DNA of 64,000 nt from Streptomyces xylophagus. GTDB taxonomy: Bacteria > Actinomycetota > Actinomycetes > Streptomycetales > Streptomycetaceae. Shown here one piece after another: positions 36,433-45,105 of the stretch (positions within the stretch are counted from its first letter, which is position 1; every line of letters begins with the position of its first letter). The notes under the pieces are model-generated. The model was not told where the DNA came from. It ran no database searches and was given only the letters and a program-made list of their open reading frames with translations. Both the position numbers and the translations under genes were made by a program. The DNA is taken from positions 62,001 through 126,000 of the forward strand of contig NZ_JNWO01000017.1 in the NCBI RefSeq assembly GCF_000716435.1. The letters run 5' to 3'.

Positions 36433-37005
36433 ATGACCGAGGTGTCCTCGCTCACAGGGCGGTTGCTCGTGGCAACACCCGCCCTGGCGGACCCGAACTT
36501 CGACCGCGCGGTGGTGCTCCTTCTCGACCACGACGAGGAGGGCTCCCTCGGTGTCGTCCTCAACCGACCGACCCCGGTGGACGTCGGCGACATCCTGGAG
36601 GGCTGGGCGGATCTCGCCGGTGAACCGGGAGTTGTCTTCCAGGGCGGCCCGGTCCAGCTGGACTCGGCCCTCGGCGTCGCCGTCATCCCGGGCGGCGCGG
36701 CCGGCGAGCGTGCCCCGCTCGGCTGGCGGCGCGTGCACGGCGCGATCGGACTCGTCGACCTGGAGGCGCCGCCGGAGCTGCTGGCCGCGGCGCTCGGCTC
36801 GCTGAGAATCTTCGCCGGTTACGCCGGCTGGGGGCCCGGGCAACTGGAGGACGAACTGGTCGAGGGCGCCTGGTACGTCGTCGAGTCGGAGCCCGGTGAC
36901 GTCTCCTCGCCGTCCCCGGAGCGGCTCTGGCGCGAGGTGCTGCGCCGCCAGCGCAGCGAGCTGGCGATGGTGGCGACGTATCCGGACGACGCTTCCCTGA
37001 ACTGA
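36433..37005 (+). CDS. YqgE/AlgH family protein
   Basis: 190 residues. The family core is clear (LTGRLLVATPALADPNFDRAV, GVVLNRPT, VFQGGPV, FAGYAGWGPGQLEDEL). The biochemical role of the family is not settled. ATGs at 36424 and 36433 are both possible; I chose the one that begins with MTEVSSL. It stands alone, divergent from murA. Confidence 0.9.
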   Translation: MTEVSSLTGRLLVATPALADPNFDRAVVLLLDHDEEGSLGVVLNRPTPVDVGDILEGWADLAGEPGVVFQGGPVQLDSALGVAVIPGGAAGERAPLGWRRVHGAIGLVDLEAPPELLAAALGSLRIFAGYAGWGPGQLEDELVEGAWYVVESEPGDVSSPSPERLWREVLRRQRSELAMVATYPDDASLN

Positions 37006-37089
37006 TCCCTGAACCGATCCCGGACTGATCCCCGAACTGAACGACCCTTCGCGGAACTGATGCCGGTGAGCTTCAGTACCCTTGGCACT

Positions 37090-37377
37090 ATGAGCACTCT
37101 TGAGCCCGAGCGCGGGACTGGTACGGGGACCCTCGTAGAGCCGACGCCCCAGGTGTCGCACGGTGACGGGGACCATGAGCGCTTCGCCCATTACGTCCAG
37201 AAGGACAAGATCATGGCGAGCGCCCTCGACGGCACTCCCGTGGTGGCGTTGTGCGGAAAGGTCTGGGTGCCGGGCCGCGACCCGAAGAAGTACCCGGTGT
37301 GTCCCATGTGCAAGGAGATCTACGAGTCCATGGGCGCCGGCGGGGACGGCGACAAGGGCAAGGGCGGCGACAAGTAG
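37090..37377 (+). CDS. DUF3039 family small protein
   Basis: 95 residues from the ATG at 37090. The conserved core is HYVQKDKIMASALDGTPVVAL followed by CGKVW and CPMCKEIYE, so three Cys could form a zinc site. A Gly/Lys/Asp-rich tail follows. The family is widespread in actinobacteria and of unknown function. It is preceded by yqgE and followed by a terminator. Confidence 0.88.
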   Translation: MSTLEPERGTGTGTLVEPTPQVSHGDGDHERFAHYVQKDKIMASALDGTPVVALCGKVWVPGRDPKKYPVCPMCKEIYESMGAGGDGDKGKGGDK

Positions 37378-37410
37378 CCGTTCGGCCGGTCTGACTTAGC
37401 AAGACTTCGT

Positions 37411-37453
37411 AAGGCCCTCGGGGCACGCTTCGGCGCGCCCCGAGGGCCTTTTG
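37411..37453 (+). terminator. Intrinsic terminator after the DUF3039 gene
   Basis: A perfect 14-bp stem (37411-37424 with 37437-37450) with a 12-nt loop is followed by TTT. Confidence 0.85.
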
Positions 37454-37463
37454 CATGTCACGA

Positions 37464-37479
37464 AGTGGTTGAGACCTCT
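37464..37479. promoter_or_regulatory. Probable DasR-responsive element (dre)
   Basis: AGTGGTTGAGACCTCT matches the dre consensus as I know it (AGTGGTCTAGACCACT) at 13 of 16 positions, with both GGT and ACC half-sites intact. It lies 116 bp upstream of a sugar-binding protein gene whose operon contains a hexosaminidase, the expected DasR regulon content. A second small palindrome, TTGCA-N5-TGCAA, lies at 37538-37552. Confidence 0.7.
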
Positions 37480-37594
37480 TGTGGGCGCGTTCATCTACTC
37501 CTTAATCTCCGTGGTGTTGTGCAGAGCGAAACGCCCATTGCATATGTTGCAACGCCCGCCCGGATTCACGCCCGGATTCCCGGAGGAACGCTCC

Positions 37595-38899
37595 ATGAAG
37601 CTCGCCCCCCGATTCGCCGTACTCCTGGCGACCGCTGCCGTCGTCGCCGGCTGCGCGCCCCAGACCTCCGACAACTCGTCGTCCGACAAGGACGACCAGA
37701 GCGGCACCCTGCGCGTGTGGCTCTTCCAGGAGGTCGGCAACGACCCGAAGGCGAAGGTCGTCGACTCCGTGGTGGCCGCCTTCGAGAAGGCGCACAAGGA
37801 CACCAAGGTCGACGTCGAGTACATCCCGATCGACACACGCGCCCAGCGCGTCAAGGCCGCCTTCAACGACCCGAAGTCCGCGCCCGACGTCATGGAGTAC
37901 GGCAACACCGACACGGCCGGTTACGTCCACGACGGCGGACTCCTCGACGTCACCAAGGAGTTCGGCGCCTGGAGCGAGGCCAAGGACACCGACCCCACCG
38001 CGAAGCAGTCCGTCACGGTGGACGGCAAGCTGTACGGCTCCCCGTTCTACGTCGGTGTCCGCGCCCTGTACTACCGCACCGACGTGTTCAAGGACCTCGG
38101 CCTGCAACCCCCCAAGTCCATGGCCGAGTTGGCGGCCACCGCCCGGAAGATCCACAAGGCGAAGTCGGATCTCTACGGCCTCGTCGTCGGCGGCGCGTAC
38201 ACGTACGGCGCGATGCCCTTCGTGTGGGCCAACGGTGGCGAACTCGCCACCGCCAAGGGCGGTTCGGGGGGCTCGTACACCTCCGCGATCGACAGTGCCG
38301 TCGCGCAGAAGGGCATCAAGGCGTACACCTCGCTGTTCACGAGCGGCAACTGTCCCGCCGCCAAGTGCGCGGTCATGGGCGGCAACGACACGATCACCGC
38401 GTTCGCGGCCGGCAAGGCGGGGATGGCGATCGGCGGCGACTTCAGCCACAGCGCGGTCGAGGCGGGCAAGGTCAAGGGCAAGTACGCGGTCGTGCCGTTG
38501 CCGGGTGTCGCGTCCGGGTCTGTCGCTCCCGCGTTCGCCGGGGGCAACAACATCGGTGTCCTGAAGAGCACTTCGCACCGCACGCTCGCGGTGGACCTGA
38601 TGGAGCAGCTCACCTCGAAGGCGACGCAGGCTTCGATGTTCGACGCGATGGGGTTCCTGCCGACGTTCACGGATGTGCGGGACGCGGCTGCGGCGAAGGT
38701 GCCGTTCGAGAAGCCGTTCGTGGAGACGCTGGCCGCCGGGACGAAGTTCGTTCCCGCGTCGCCGGGTTGGTCGGAGATCGACTCGTCGCTGGTGCTGCCG
38801 ACGATGCTGCAGGAGGTCATCAGCGGGAAGAAGAGTGTGGGGGCGGCTTCGAAGGATGCGGCTCGGAAGATGAACGACGCGTTTAGCTCCGCGGGTTGA
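37595..38899 (+). CDS. Aminosugar/chitooligosaccharide ABC transporter binding lipoprotein
   Basis: 434 residues from the ATG at 37595, preceded by GGAGGAACG. The lipobox is VVAGC. The fold is the family 1 solute-binding type (LRVWLFQEVGNDPKAKVV, SAPDVMEYGNTDTAGYV). A hexosaminidase gene in the same operon and the dre site upstream point to N-acetylglucosamine oligomers. It is distinct from the xyloside-type binding protein at 12.6-13.9 kb. The preceding in-frame stretch from 37451 is leader, not protein. Confidence 0.9.
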   Translation: MKLAPRFAVLLATAAVVAGCAPQTSDNSSSDKDDQSGTLRVWLFQEVGNDPKAKVVDSVVAAFEKAHKDTKVDVEYIPIDTRAQRVKAAFNDPKSAPDVMEYGNTDTAGYVHDGGLLDVTKEFGAWSEAKDTDPTAKQSVTVDGKLYGSPFYVGVRALYYRTDVFKDLGLQPPKSMAELAATARKIHKAKSDLYGLVVGGAYTYGAMPFVWANGGELATAKGGSGGSYTSAIDSAVAQKGIKAYTSLFTSGNCPAAKCAVMGGNDTITAFAAGKAGMAIGGDFSHSAVEAGKVKGKYAVVPLPGVASGSVAPAFAGGNNIGVLKSTSHRTLAVDLMEQLTSKATQASMFDAMGFLPTFTDVRDAAAAKVPFEKPFVETLAAGTKFVPASPGWSEIDSSLVLPTMLQEVISGKKSVGAASKDAARKMNDAFSSAG

Positions 38900-38902
38900 G
38901 CG

Positions 38903-39859
38903 GTGGCGCCTACTAGCTCGGTTGGTGCGGATCGTTCGCGGGTGCGGGGCCGTCGTGGCTTGTCGCGCAGTTCCCCGCGCCCCTGGGGGAGTTCGGGTAC
39001 GCCTTGGTTGTATCTTGCCCCGGCTCTCGTCGTCCTTGGTGGGTTGCTCGTCTACCCCATCTATCAGCTCGGGTTGATCTCGTTCTTCCAGTACACGCAG
39101 GCCCAGGTGAGTGGCGGTGAACCGACTACCTTCAAGGGGTTCGGGAACTACTCGGAGTTGTTCTCCGACAGTCAGTTCTGGCAAGTACTGCTGGCCACTG
39201 TGCTGTTCGCGGCGGCCTGTGTGGTGTCGACGCTCGCCGTCGGCTGTGCGCTCGCCGTGCTGCTCACGCGCGTGCGTGCCGTGCCTCGACTCGTGCTGAT
39301 GCTGGCCGCGTTGGGGGCGTGGGCGACGCCGGCGGTGACCGGGTCGACGGTCTGGCTGTTGCTCTTCGACCCGGACTTCGGGCCGGTGAACCGGATCCTG
39401 GGGCTCGGTGACCACTCGTGGACGTACGGACGCCTCAGCGCGTTCTTCCTTGTCCTGCTCGAAGTGGTGTGGTGCTCCTTCCCGTTCGTGATGGTCACGG
39501 TCTACGCCGGGATTCGCGCCGTGCCCTCCGAGGTGCTGGAGGCCGCCGCCCTGGACGGTGCCTCGCAGTGGCGGATCTGGCGGTCCGTGCTGACGCCGAT
39601 GTTGCGGCCGATCCTGACCGTCGTCACCATCCAGTCCGTCATCTGGGACTTCAAGGTATTCACCCAGATCTACGTCATGACCAACGGCGGCGGCATTGCG
39701 GGCCAGAACCTCGTGCTGAACGTGTACGCCTACCAACAGGCGTTCGCGTCCTCGAAGTACAGCCTCGGCTCGGCGATCGGTGTCGTCATGCTGCTGATGC
39801 TGCTCGCCGTCACGCTGGTCTATCTGCGCCTGCTGCGCAGGCAGGGGGAGGAGCTGTGA
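38903..39859 (+). CDS. Sugar ABC transporter permease (MalF type) with repeat-derived N-terminus
   Basis: 318 residues from a GTG 3 nt after the binding-protein stop. Six membrane segments and the EAA loop (LEAAALDGASQWRIWRSVLTP) are present. Residues about 17-30 (GRRGLSRSSPRPWG) are encoded by a dispersed Streptomyces repeat (38951-38991), so the N-terminal tail has been extended or rewritten by it. The membrane core begins at about residue 33 (TPWLYLAPALVVLG) and looks normal. Confidence 0.9.
   Translation: MAPTSSVGADRSRVRGRRGLSRSSPRPWGSSGTPWLYLAPALVVLGGLLVYPIYQLGLISFFQYTQAQVSGGEPTTFKGFGNYSELFSDSQFWQVLLATVLFAAACVVSTLAVGCALAVLLTRVRAVPRLVLMLAALGAWATPAVTGSTVWLLLFDPDFGPVNRILGLGDHSWTYGRLSAFFLVLLEVVWCSFPFVMVTVYAGIRAVPSEVLEAAALDGASQWRIWRSVLTPMLRPILTVVTIQSVIWDFKVFTQIYVMTNGGGIAGQNLVLNVYAYQQAFASSKYSLGSAIGVVMLLMLLAVTLVYLRLLRRQGEEL
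38951..38991. repeat. Dispersed Streptomyces repeat inside a permease gene
   Basis: CGTCGTGGCTTGTCGCGCAG...CCCCGCGCCCCTGGG shares both flanks with the copy at 14023-14090. Such elements are normally between genes; this one lies in frame inside the 5' coding part of a permease. Confidence 0.65.
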
Positions 39860-40701
39860 GTCTGCTTCGCGGTCTTGTACGACGGCCCTGGCGGCTCGCG
39901 GCAGAAGCCTCGGCGCTGCTGATCGCGGTCGTCGTCGCCTTCCCCCTCTATTGGATGGTGCTCAGCGCCTTCAAACCGGCCGGTGAGATCGAGTCGAGCG
40001 AGCCGCGGCCGTGGACGCTCGCGCCCTCTCTGGACTCGTTCCGGCGCGTGTTCGGGCAGCAGGAATTCGGCCGTTACTTCGTCAACAGCCTTGTCGTGGC
40101 GGGCTCGGTGGTCATCGTCTCGGCGCTGATCGCCTTTCTCGCCGCGACCGCCGTGACCCGATTCCGGTTCCGCTTCCGGACCACCCTCCTGATCATGTTC
40201 CTGGTGGCCCAGATGGTGCCCGTGGAAGCGCTGACGATCCCGCTGTTCTTCACCATGCGGGGGCTCGGGCTGCTGAACACCCTGGGGTCGCTGATCCTGC
40301 CTCAGATCGCGTTCTCGCTGCCGTTCGCGATCTGGATGCTGCGGGGGTTCGTGAAAGCCGTACCGGACGCGCTGGAGGAGGCCGCGTACATCGACGGGGC
40401 GAGCCGGACGCGATTCCTGTGGCAGATCCTTTTCCCGCTCGTCTTCCCGGGGTTGGTGGCCACGAGCGTGTTTTCCTTCATCTCGGCCTGGAACGACTTC
40501 CTCTTCGCCAAGTCCTTCATCATCAGCGACACTTCCCAGTCGACCCTGCCGATGGCCCTGTTGGTCTTCTACAAGCCCGACGATCCTGACTGGGGCGGGG
40601 TCATGGCGGCCTCCACGGTGATGACGATTCCGGTGCTGGTGTTCTTCGTACTCGTACAGCGACGTCTGGTCTCGGGGCTGGGCGGAGCGGTTAAGGACTG
40701 A
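39856..40701 (+). CDS. Sugar ABC transporter permease (MalG type)
   Basis: 281 residues from the GTG at 39856, which overlaps the previous stop (GTGA). Six membrane segments; the EAA loop is EEAAYIDGASRTRFLWQILFP. It completes the CUT1 importer together with the preceding permease and binding protein. No ATPase gene is present in the operon. Confidence 0.93.
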   Translation: MSLLRGLVRRPWRLAAEASALLIAVVVAFPLYWMVLSAFKPAGEIESSEPRPWTLAPSLDSFRRVFGQQEFGRYFVNSLVVAGSVVIVSALIAFLAATAVTRFRFRFRTTLLIMFLVAQMVPVEALTIPLFFTMRGLGLLNTLGSLILPQIAFSLPFAIWMLRGFVKAVPDALEEAAYIDGASRTRFLWQILFPLVFPGLVATSVFSFISAWNDFLFAKSFIISDTSQSTLPMALLVFYKPDDPDWGGVMAASTVMTIPVLVFFVLVQRRLVSGLGGAVKD

Positions 40702-40702
40702 C

Positions 40703-42328
40703 GTGACCGAACTGATTCCTCAGCCCGGCGGTGTTGCCATCGGTTCCGGCGAGGTGCGGCTGACGAAGCGCTCCAAGCTCTACGCCGGCGACGCGACGGA
40801 AGGCGTCGGCAACTGGCTGCGCACCGTCCTCCAGCAGGCCACCGGTCTTCCGCTGCCCGAGGGGCGGGAGCTCGACGACGCCCGCGACGGCGGCATCGGG
40901 CTTCAACTCGACGACGCGCTCGGCCCCGAGGAGTATCGCCTCGTCAGCGACTCGAACGGGGTCTTCATCGAGGGCGGCGGCCCGGCCGGTGTCTTCTGGG
41001 GCGCCCAGACGCTGCGTCAACTCCTCGGCCCCGACGCGTATCGCAGGGCTCCGCTCCACCGCGACCGCACCTGGGCCGTGCCGCACCTCACGATCCAGGA
41101 CTCCCCCCGCTTCCCGTGGCGCGGCCTCATGCTCGACGTGGCCCGGCACTTCATGCCCAAGGAAGGCGTCCTGCGCTACCTGGATCTGATGGCGGCGCAC
41201 AAACTCAACGTCTTCCACTTCCACTTGACGGACGACCAGGGCTGGCGCGTACAGATCAAGCGGTACCCGAAGCTGACCGAGATCGGCTCCTGGCGGGCCC
41301 GCACGAAATTCGGCCACCGTGCCTCATCCCTGTGGGACGACAGGCCCCACGGCGGCTACTACACCCAGGACGACATCCGGGAGATCGTCGCCTACGCCGC
41401 CGAGCGGCATATCACCGTGGTCCCCGAAATCGACGTACCGGGACACTCGCAGGCCGCCATCGCCGCGTATCCGGAACTGGGCAACACCGACGTCATCGAC
41501 ACCAACTCCCTTCCCGTCTGGGACACCTGGGGGATCAACCCAAACGTACTGGCCCCCACTGACAACACCCTGCGCTTCTACGAGGGGGTGTTCGAGGAAC
41601 TCCTGGAGCTGTTCCCCTCGGAGTTCATTCACGTCGGCGGTGACGAATGCCTCAAGGACCAGTGGAAGCAGTCGGCGACCGCGCAGGCGCGGATCGCGGA
41701 ACTCGGGCTCGCGGACGAGGACGAGTTGCAGTCGTGGTTCATCGGACACTTCGACAAGTGGCTCTCCGCGCGCGGGAGAAGGCTCGTCGGCTGGGACGAG
41801 ATCCTGGAGGGCGGTCTCGCGGAGGGGGCGGTCGTGTCGTCCTGGCGCGGTTACGAGGGCGGGATCACGGCCGCCCGCGCGGGCCACGACGTCGTCATGT
41901 GCCCTGAGCAACATGTGTACTTGGACTGGCGTCAGGCCCCCGGTGAGGACGAGCCGGTGCCGATCGCCCATGTGCGCACCCTGGAGGACGTCTACCGCTT
42001 CGAGCCCGTTCCCGAGCAGCTCAGCGAGGTCGAGGCCCGTCATGTGCTGGGCACGCAGGCCAACGTGTGGACCGAGGTGATGGAGGACCACGCACGCGTG
42101 GACTACCAGACGTTCCCCCGGCTCGCGGCGTTCGCCGAGGTCGCCTGGAGCGCGCTTCCGGCGCCCGCGGAACGGGACTTCGCCGACTTCGAGCGCCGGA
42201 TGGCCGCCCACTATCCGCGCCTCGACGCCCTGGGCGTCGCCTACCGCCCGCCCACCGGTCCCCTGCCGTGGCAGCGGCGCCCCGGAGTGCTCGGACGACC
42301 CAAGGACGGCCCGCCCCCGAACGCGTAG
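40703..42328 (+). CDS. GH20 beta-N-acetylhexosaminidase
   Basis: 541 residues, starting (GTG) one base after the permease stop. The GH20 N-terminal alpha/beta domain is followed by the TIM barrel with RGLMLDVARHFMP, HFHLTDDQGWR and the catalytic Asp-Glu pair in HVGGDECLKDQW. No signal peptide is visible, so it probably cleaves imported chitobiose or related oligomers in the cytoplasm. Operon position and the dre site support a role in N-acetylglucosamine catabolism. Confidence 0.93.
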   Translation: MTELIPQPGGVAIGSGEVRLTKRSKLYAGDATEGVGNWLRTVLQQATGLPLPEGRELDDARDGGIGLQLDDALGPEEYRLVSDSNGVFIEGGGPAGVFWGAQTLRQLLGPDAYRRAPLHRDRTWAVPHLTIQDSPRFPWRGLMLDVARHFMPKEGVLRYLDLMAAHKLNVFHFHLTDDQGWRVQIKRYPKLTEIGSWRARTKFGHRASSLWDDRPHGGYYTQDDIREIVAYAAERHITVVPEIDVPGHSQAAIAAYPELGNTDVIDTNSLPVWDTWGINPNVLAPTDNTLRFYEGVFEELLELFPSEFIHVGGDECLKDQWKQSATAQARIAELGLADEDELQSWFIGHFDKWLSARGRRLVGWDEILEGGLAEGAVVSSWRGYEGGITAARAGHDVVMCPEQHVYLDWRQAPGEDEPVPIAHVRTLEDVYRFEPVPEQLSEVEARHVLGTQANVWTEVMEDHARVDYQTFPRLAAFAEVAWSALPAPAERDFADFERRMAAHYPRLDALGVAYRPPTGPLPWQRRPGVLGRPKDGPPPNA

Positions 42329-42562
42329 AACGAGGAGGAGAGAAAAGCCCCAGGAGTCACCGATGAGTGGCAATTCGCGCATGCCGGTGATGCCGTACGA
42401 AAACGGACCATCTCCCTGATGAGGCGGGCGAATGCCTCCTAGCGGACCCCCGCGTTCGGGTCTTGCGAAGATGTGCCAGAGTTGCCACGTCCGCCCTGTC
42501 AGCACGTACCGTACGGCAGCAACAGGTGGGACCAGGTGGGGCAGCGGGAAGGGGCAGCCGGT

Positions 42563-43456
42563 TTGACCACGCACGCACCGCAGGCGGGGCAGTCCGTCAC
42601 GCTGCCCACGACGCTGGACGAGGCCGTGGCGGCGCTCACGGCCCTGCCCACGGCCGTTCCCGTGGCCGGCGGCACCGACCTCATGGCGGCCGTCAACTCG
42701 GGGCAGCTCAGGCCCAGCGCGCTGGTCGGTCTCGGCCGGATCAGCGAGATCCGCGGCTGGCAGTACCAGGACGGGCACGCGCTGCTCGGCGCGGGCCTCA
42801 CGCACGCCCGCATGGGCCGCCCGGACTTCGCCGCCCTCATCCCGGCGCTCGCGGCCTCCGCACGTGCCGCGGGCCCGCCGCAGATCCGCAACGCGGGCAC
42901 CCTGGGCGGCAACATCGCCTCGGCCGCCCCCACCGGTGACGCGCTGCCCGTACTGGCCGCCCTGGAGGCGACGCTGATCATCGCGGGCCCGGGCGGAGCC
43001 CGCCGGGAGATCCCGGTGTCGCACCTCCTGGCCGGCGTGGAGATGCTGCGCGGCGGCGAACTCATCGGCTTCGTGCGCGTGCCGCTGCTGCACGCCCCAC
43101 AGGTCTTCCTGAAGGCCACCGGCCGGACCGGCCCCGGGCGCTCGATGGCGTCCGTCGCGGTCGTCCTCGACCCCGCCCGGCGCGGGGTCAGGTGCGCCGT
43201 CGGCGCCATAGCGCCGATGCCGCTGAGACCGCTGGACGCCGAGCAGTGGGTGGCCCGGCTGATCGACTGGGACAACAGCCGCACGATCGTCCCCGAGGCG
43301 CTGAGCGCCTTCGGGGAGTACGTCGCGGCGGCCTGCATCCCCGACCCGGCCCCGGCCGAGGACGGGTCCGTGGAACAGCTTCCGCCCGCCGTACTGCACC
43401 TGCGGCGCACCGTCGCCGCACTGGCCCGACGAGCACTCGGGAGGGCGCTGTCGTGA
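42563..43456 (+). CDS. Molybdenum hydroxylase FAD-binding subunit (xanthine dehydrogenase family)
   Basis: 297 residues from the TTG at 42563, where the family-like N-terminus (TTHAPQAGQSVTLPTTLDEA) begins; a GTG at 42473 is an upstream alternative. FAD motifs AGGTDL and NAGTLGGNIA are intact. It passes electrons between the iron-sulfur subunit and an acceptor. Its stop overlaps the next start (GTGA), making a three-gene coupled operon of medium, small and large subunits. Confidence 0.88.
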   Translation: MTTHAPQAGQSVTLPTTLDEAVAALTALPTAVPVAGGTDLMAAVNSGQLRPSALVGLGRISEIRGWQYQDGHALLGAGLTHARMGRPDFAALIPALAASARAAGPPQIRNAGTLGGNIASAAPTGDALPVLAALEATLIIAGPGGARREIPVSHLLAGVEMLRGGELIGFVRVPLLHAPQVFLKATGRTGPGRSMASVAVVLDPARRGVRCAVGAIAPMPLRPLDAEQWVARLIDWDNSRTIVPEALSAFGEYVAAACIPDPAPAEDGSVEQLPPAVLHLRRTVAALARRALGRALS

Positions 43457-45105
43457 CCGACGACCAGCACGGAGAGAGCACCCCTCAGGGCGGCGGACGC
43501 TGGGACCCGCTGCCCCAGGGCGACTACGACGACGGTGCCACGGCCTTCGTGAAACTCCCCGAAGGGGGCATCGACGCCCTCCTGGCCGCCCCGGGCCACG
43601 GCTATGTGCCGCCGCCCATCACGGCCAACCCCGCCCAGGACGCGGACCCCTCGGGCACCGGCTCCTGGGCTGTGCCCGCAGAGGGCGTCCAGTGGCCCGA
43701 CCCGAACGCCGTACCGCAGCAGGGGACGGCCGGGGGCGACCAGTTCTCGTACCGCCCCGGGGCCACCGGCCAGTGGACCTTCCAGGACACCAACGCCCCG
43801 GACGGGGGTGCCGCTTCCGGGCGCGACGTGACCGGGGAGTGGTCGATCCCCGTCGCCGGTGGTGATCTGCCGGACGAATCGGGCGAGTTCACCACGTCGG
43901 CCCTGGTCGAGCAGTGGGGCGGTACCCCGCCCGCCACCCTGCCCGGCGGCGCGCCCGCGCCCTGGGCGACGGACGGCGCGGGCCAGAACTGGGCACAGCA
44001 GGCGTCCGGCGCGGACGTGGCGGAGCGGCCGGACACCCGGCCCGGTGAGCACACCGACGGGCGCGGAATGGCGCATCCGGGGACGCACGCGACCGGCGAG
44101 GTGTCCCCGCAGGCGACCGCCCGTACGCCCGCCGAGGCGCCCCGGCAGCCGTACGCGGAACCCCAGGGCGACCCGTACGCGCACACCCGGACCGACGCCG
44201 CCGGCGACCCCTACGGCGACGCGCGCGCCGACCACCACGACGACGCCTCCGCCGAACTCGCCGCGACCGACGCGCAGTCGGCTCAAGGCAGCAGCGGGGC
44301 GGGCGACGATGTCGAAGGCGCCGAGGAAGCCGCTGAGGGCCTCGCTGAGCCGTCCGCGACGGCCGACGCGGCCGAGGGTGCCCAAGCCGCCCCGGAGGCC
44401 GCTGAGGCCCCCGTGACGGCCGCCGGGCCCGACGCGCTGGACGAGGCCGCCGAACCGGCCCCGAAGATCCCCGGCGAGGAACACCCGCTCGCCTCCTACG
44501 TGTTGCGCGTCAACGGCGCCGACCGGCCCGTCACCGACGCCTGGATCGGCGAGTCGCTGCTCTACGTGCTGCGCGAACGCCTCGGCCTCGCGGGCGCCAA
44601 GGACGGCTGCTCGCAGGGCGAGTGCGGAGCCTGCAACGTCCAGGTCGACGGACGGCTCGTCGCCTCCTGTCTGGTACCCGCCGTGACCGCCGCCGGCTCC
44701 GAGGTCCGTACGGTCGAGGGTCTCGCCGTCGAGGGGCAGCCCTCGGACGTGCAGCGGGCGCTCGCCAAGTGCGGTGCCGTACAGTGCGGTTTCTGCGTGC
44801 CCGGCATGGCGATGACCGTGCACGACCTCCTGGAGGGCAACCCCGCGCCCACCGAACTGGAGGCGCGCCAGGCCCTGTGCGGCAACCTGTGCCGCTGCTC
44901 CGGCTACCGGGGTGTCCTGGACGCCGTACAGGAAGTCGTCGCCGAACGCGAGGCGCACGCCGCGGCCGCCGAACCTGAGTCGGACGGCGACGAGGCGCGT
45001 ATTCCCCACCAGGCGGGACCCGGAGCCGGTGGTGTCCACCAGTCGGCGTTCGAGTCGCCGCGCACGCAGGACCAGGTGTACGGCCAGGACGGAGGTCAGG
45101 CGTGA
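43453..45105 (+). CDS. [2Fe-2S] subunit of a molybdenum hydroxylase with ~340-residue disordered N-terminal extension
   Basis: 550 residues, whereas this subunit is normally about 160-200. Residues 345-500 are a complete two-cluster domain: CSQGECGAC with C406, CGAVQCGFC, and LCGNLCRC. Residues 1-340 are low-complexity Gly/Ala/Pro/Asp/Glu-rich with spaced TGxW-like motifs (TGSW 69, TGQW 105, TGEW 127, SGEF 143). No signal peptide is seen. The GTG start overlaps the FAD subunit stop, and the reading frame is intact with GC-biased third positions, so the extension is truly coding. Confidence 0.88.
   Translation: MTDDQHGESTPQGGGRWDPLPQGDYDDGATAFVKLPEGGIDALLAAPGHGYVPPPITANPAQDADPSGTGSWAVPAEGVQWPDPNAVPQQGTAGGDQFSYRPGATGQWTFQDTNAPDGGAASGRDVTGEWSIPVAGGDLPDESGEFTTSALVEQWGGTPPATLPGGAPAPWATDGAGQNWAQQASGADVAERPDTRPGEHTDGRGMAHPGTHATGEVSPQATARTPAEAPRQPYAEPQGDPYAHTRTDAAGDPYGDARADHHDDASAELAATDAQSAQGSSGAGDDVEGAEEAAEGLAEPSATADAAEGAQAAPEAAEAPVTAAGPDALDEAAEPAPKIPGEEHPLASYVLRVNGADRPVTDAWIGESLLYVLRERLGLAGAKDGCSQGECGACNVQVDGRLVASCLVPAVTAAGSEVRTVEGLAVEGQPSDVQRALAKCGAVQCGFCVPGMAMTVHDLLEGNPAPTELEARQALCGNLCRCSGYRGVLDAVQEVVAEREAHAAAAEPESDGDEARIPHQAGPGAGGVHQSAFESPRTQDQVYGQDGGQA

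Noticed and set aside
37502..39736. 744-codon minus-strand frame opposite the aminosugar binding protein and permease
   Set aside because: Antisense shadow; the plus-strand genes have signal peptide, lipobox and EAA motif.
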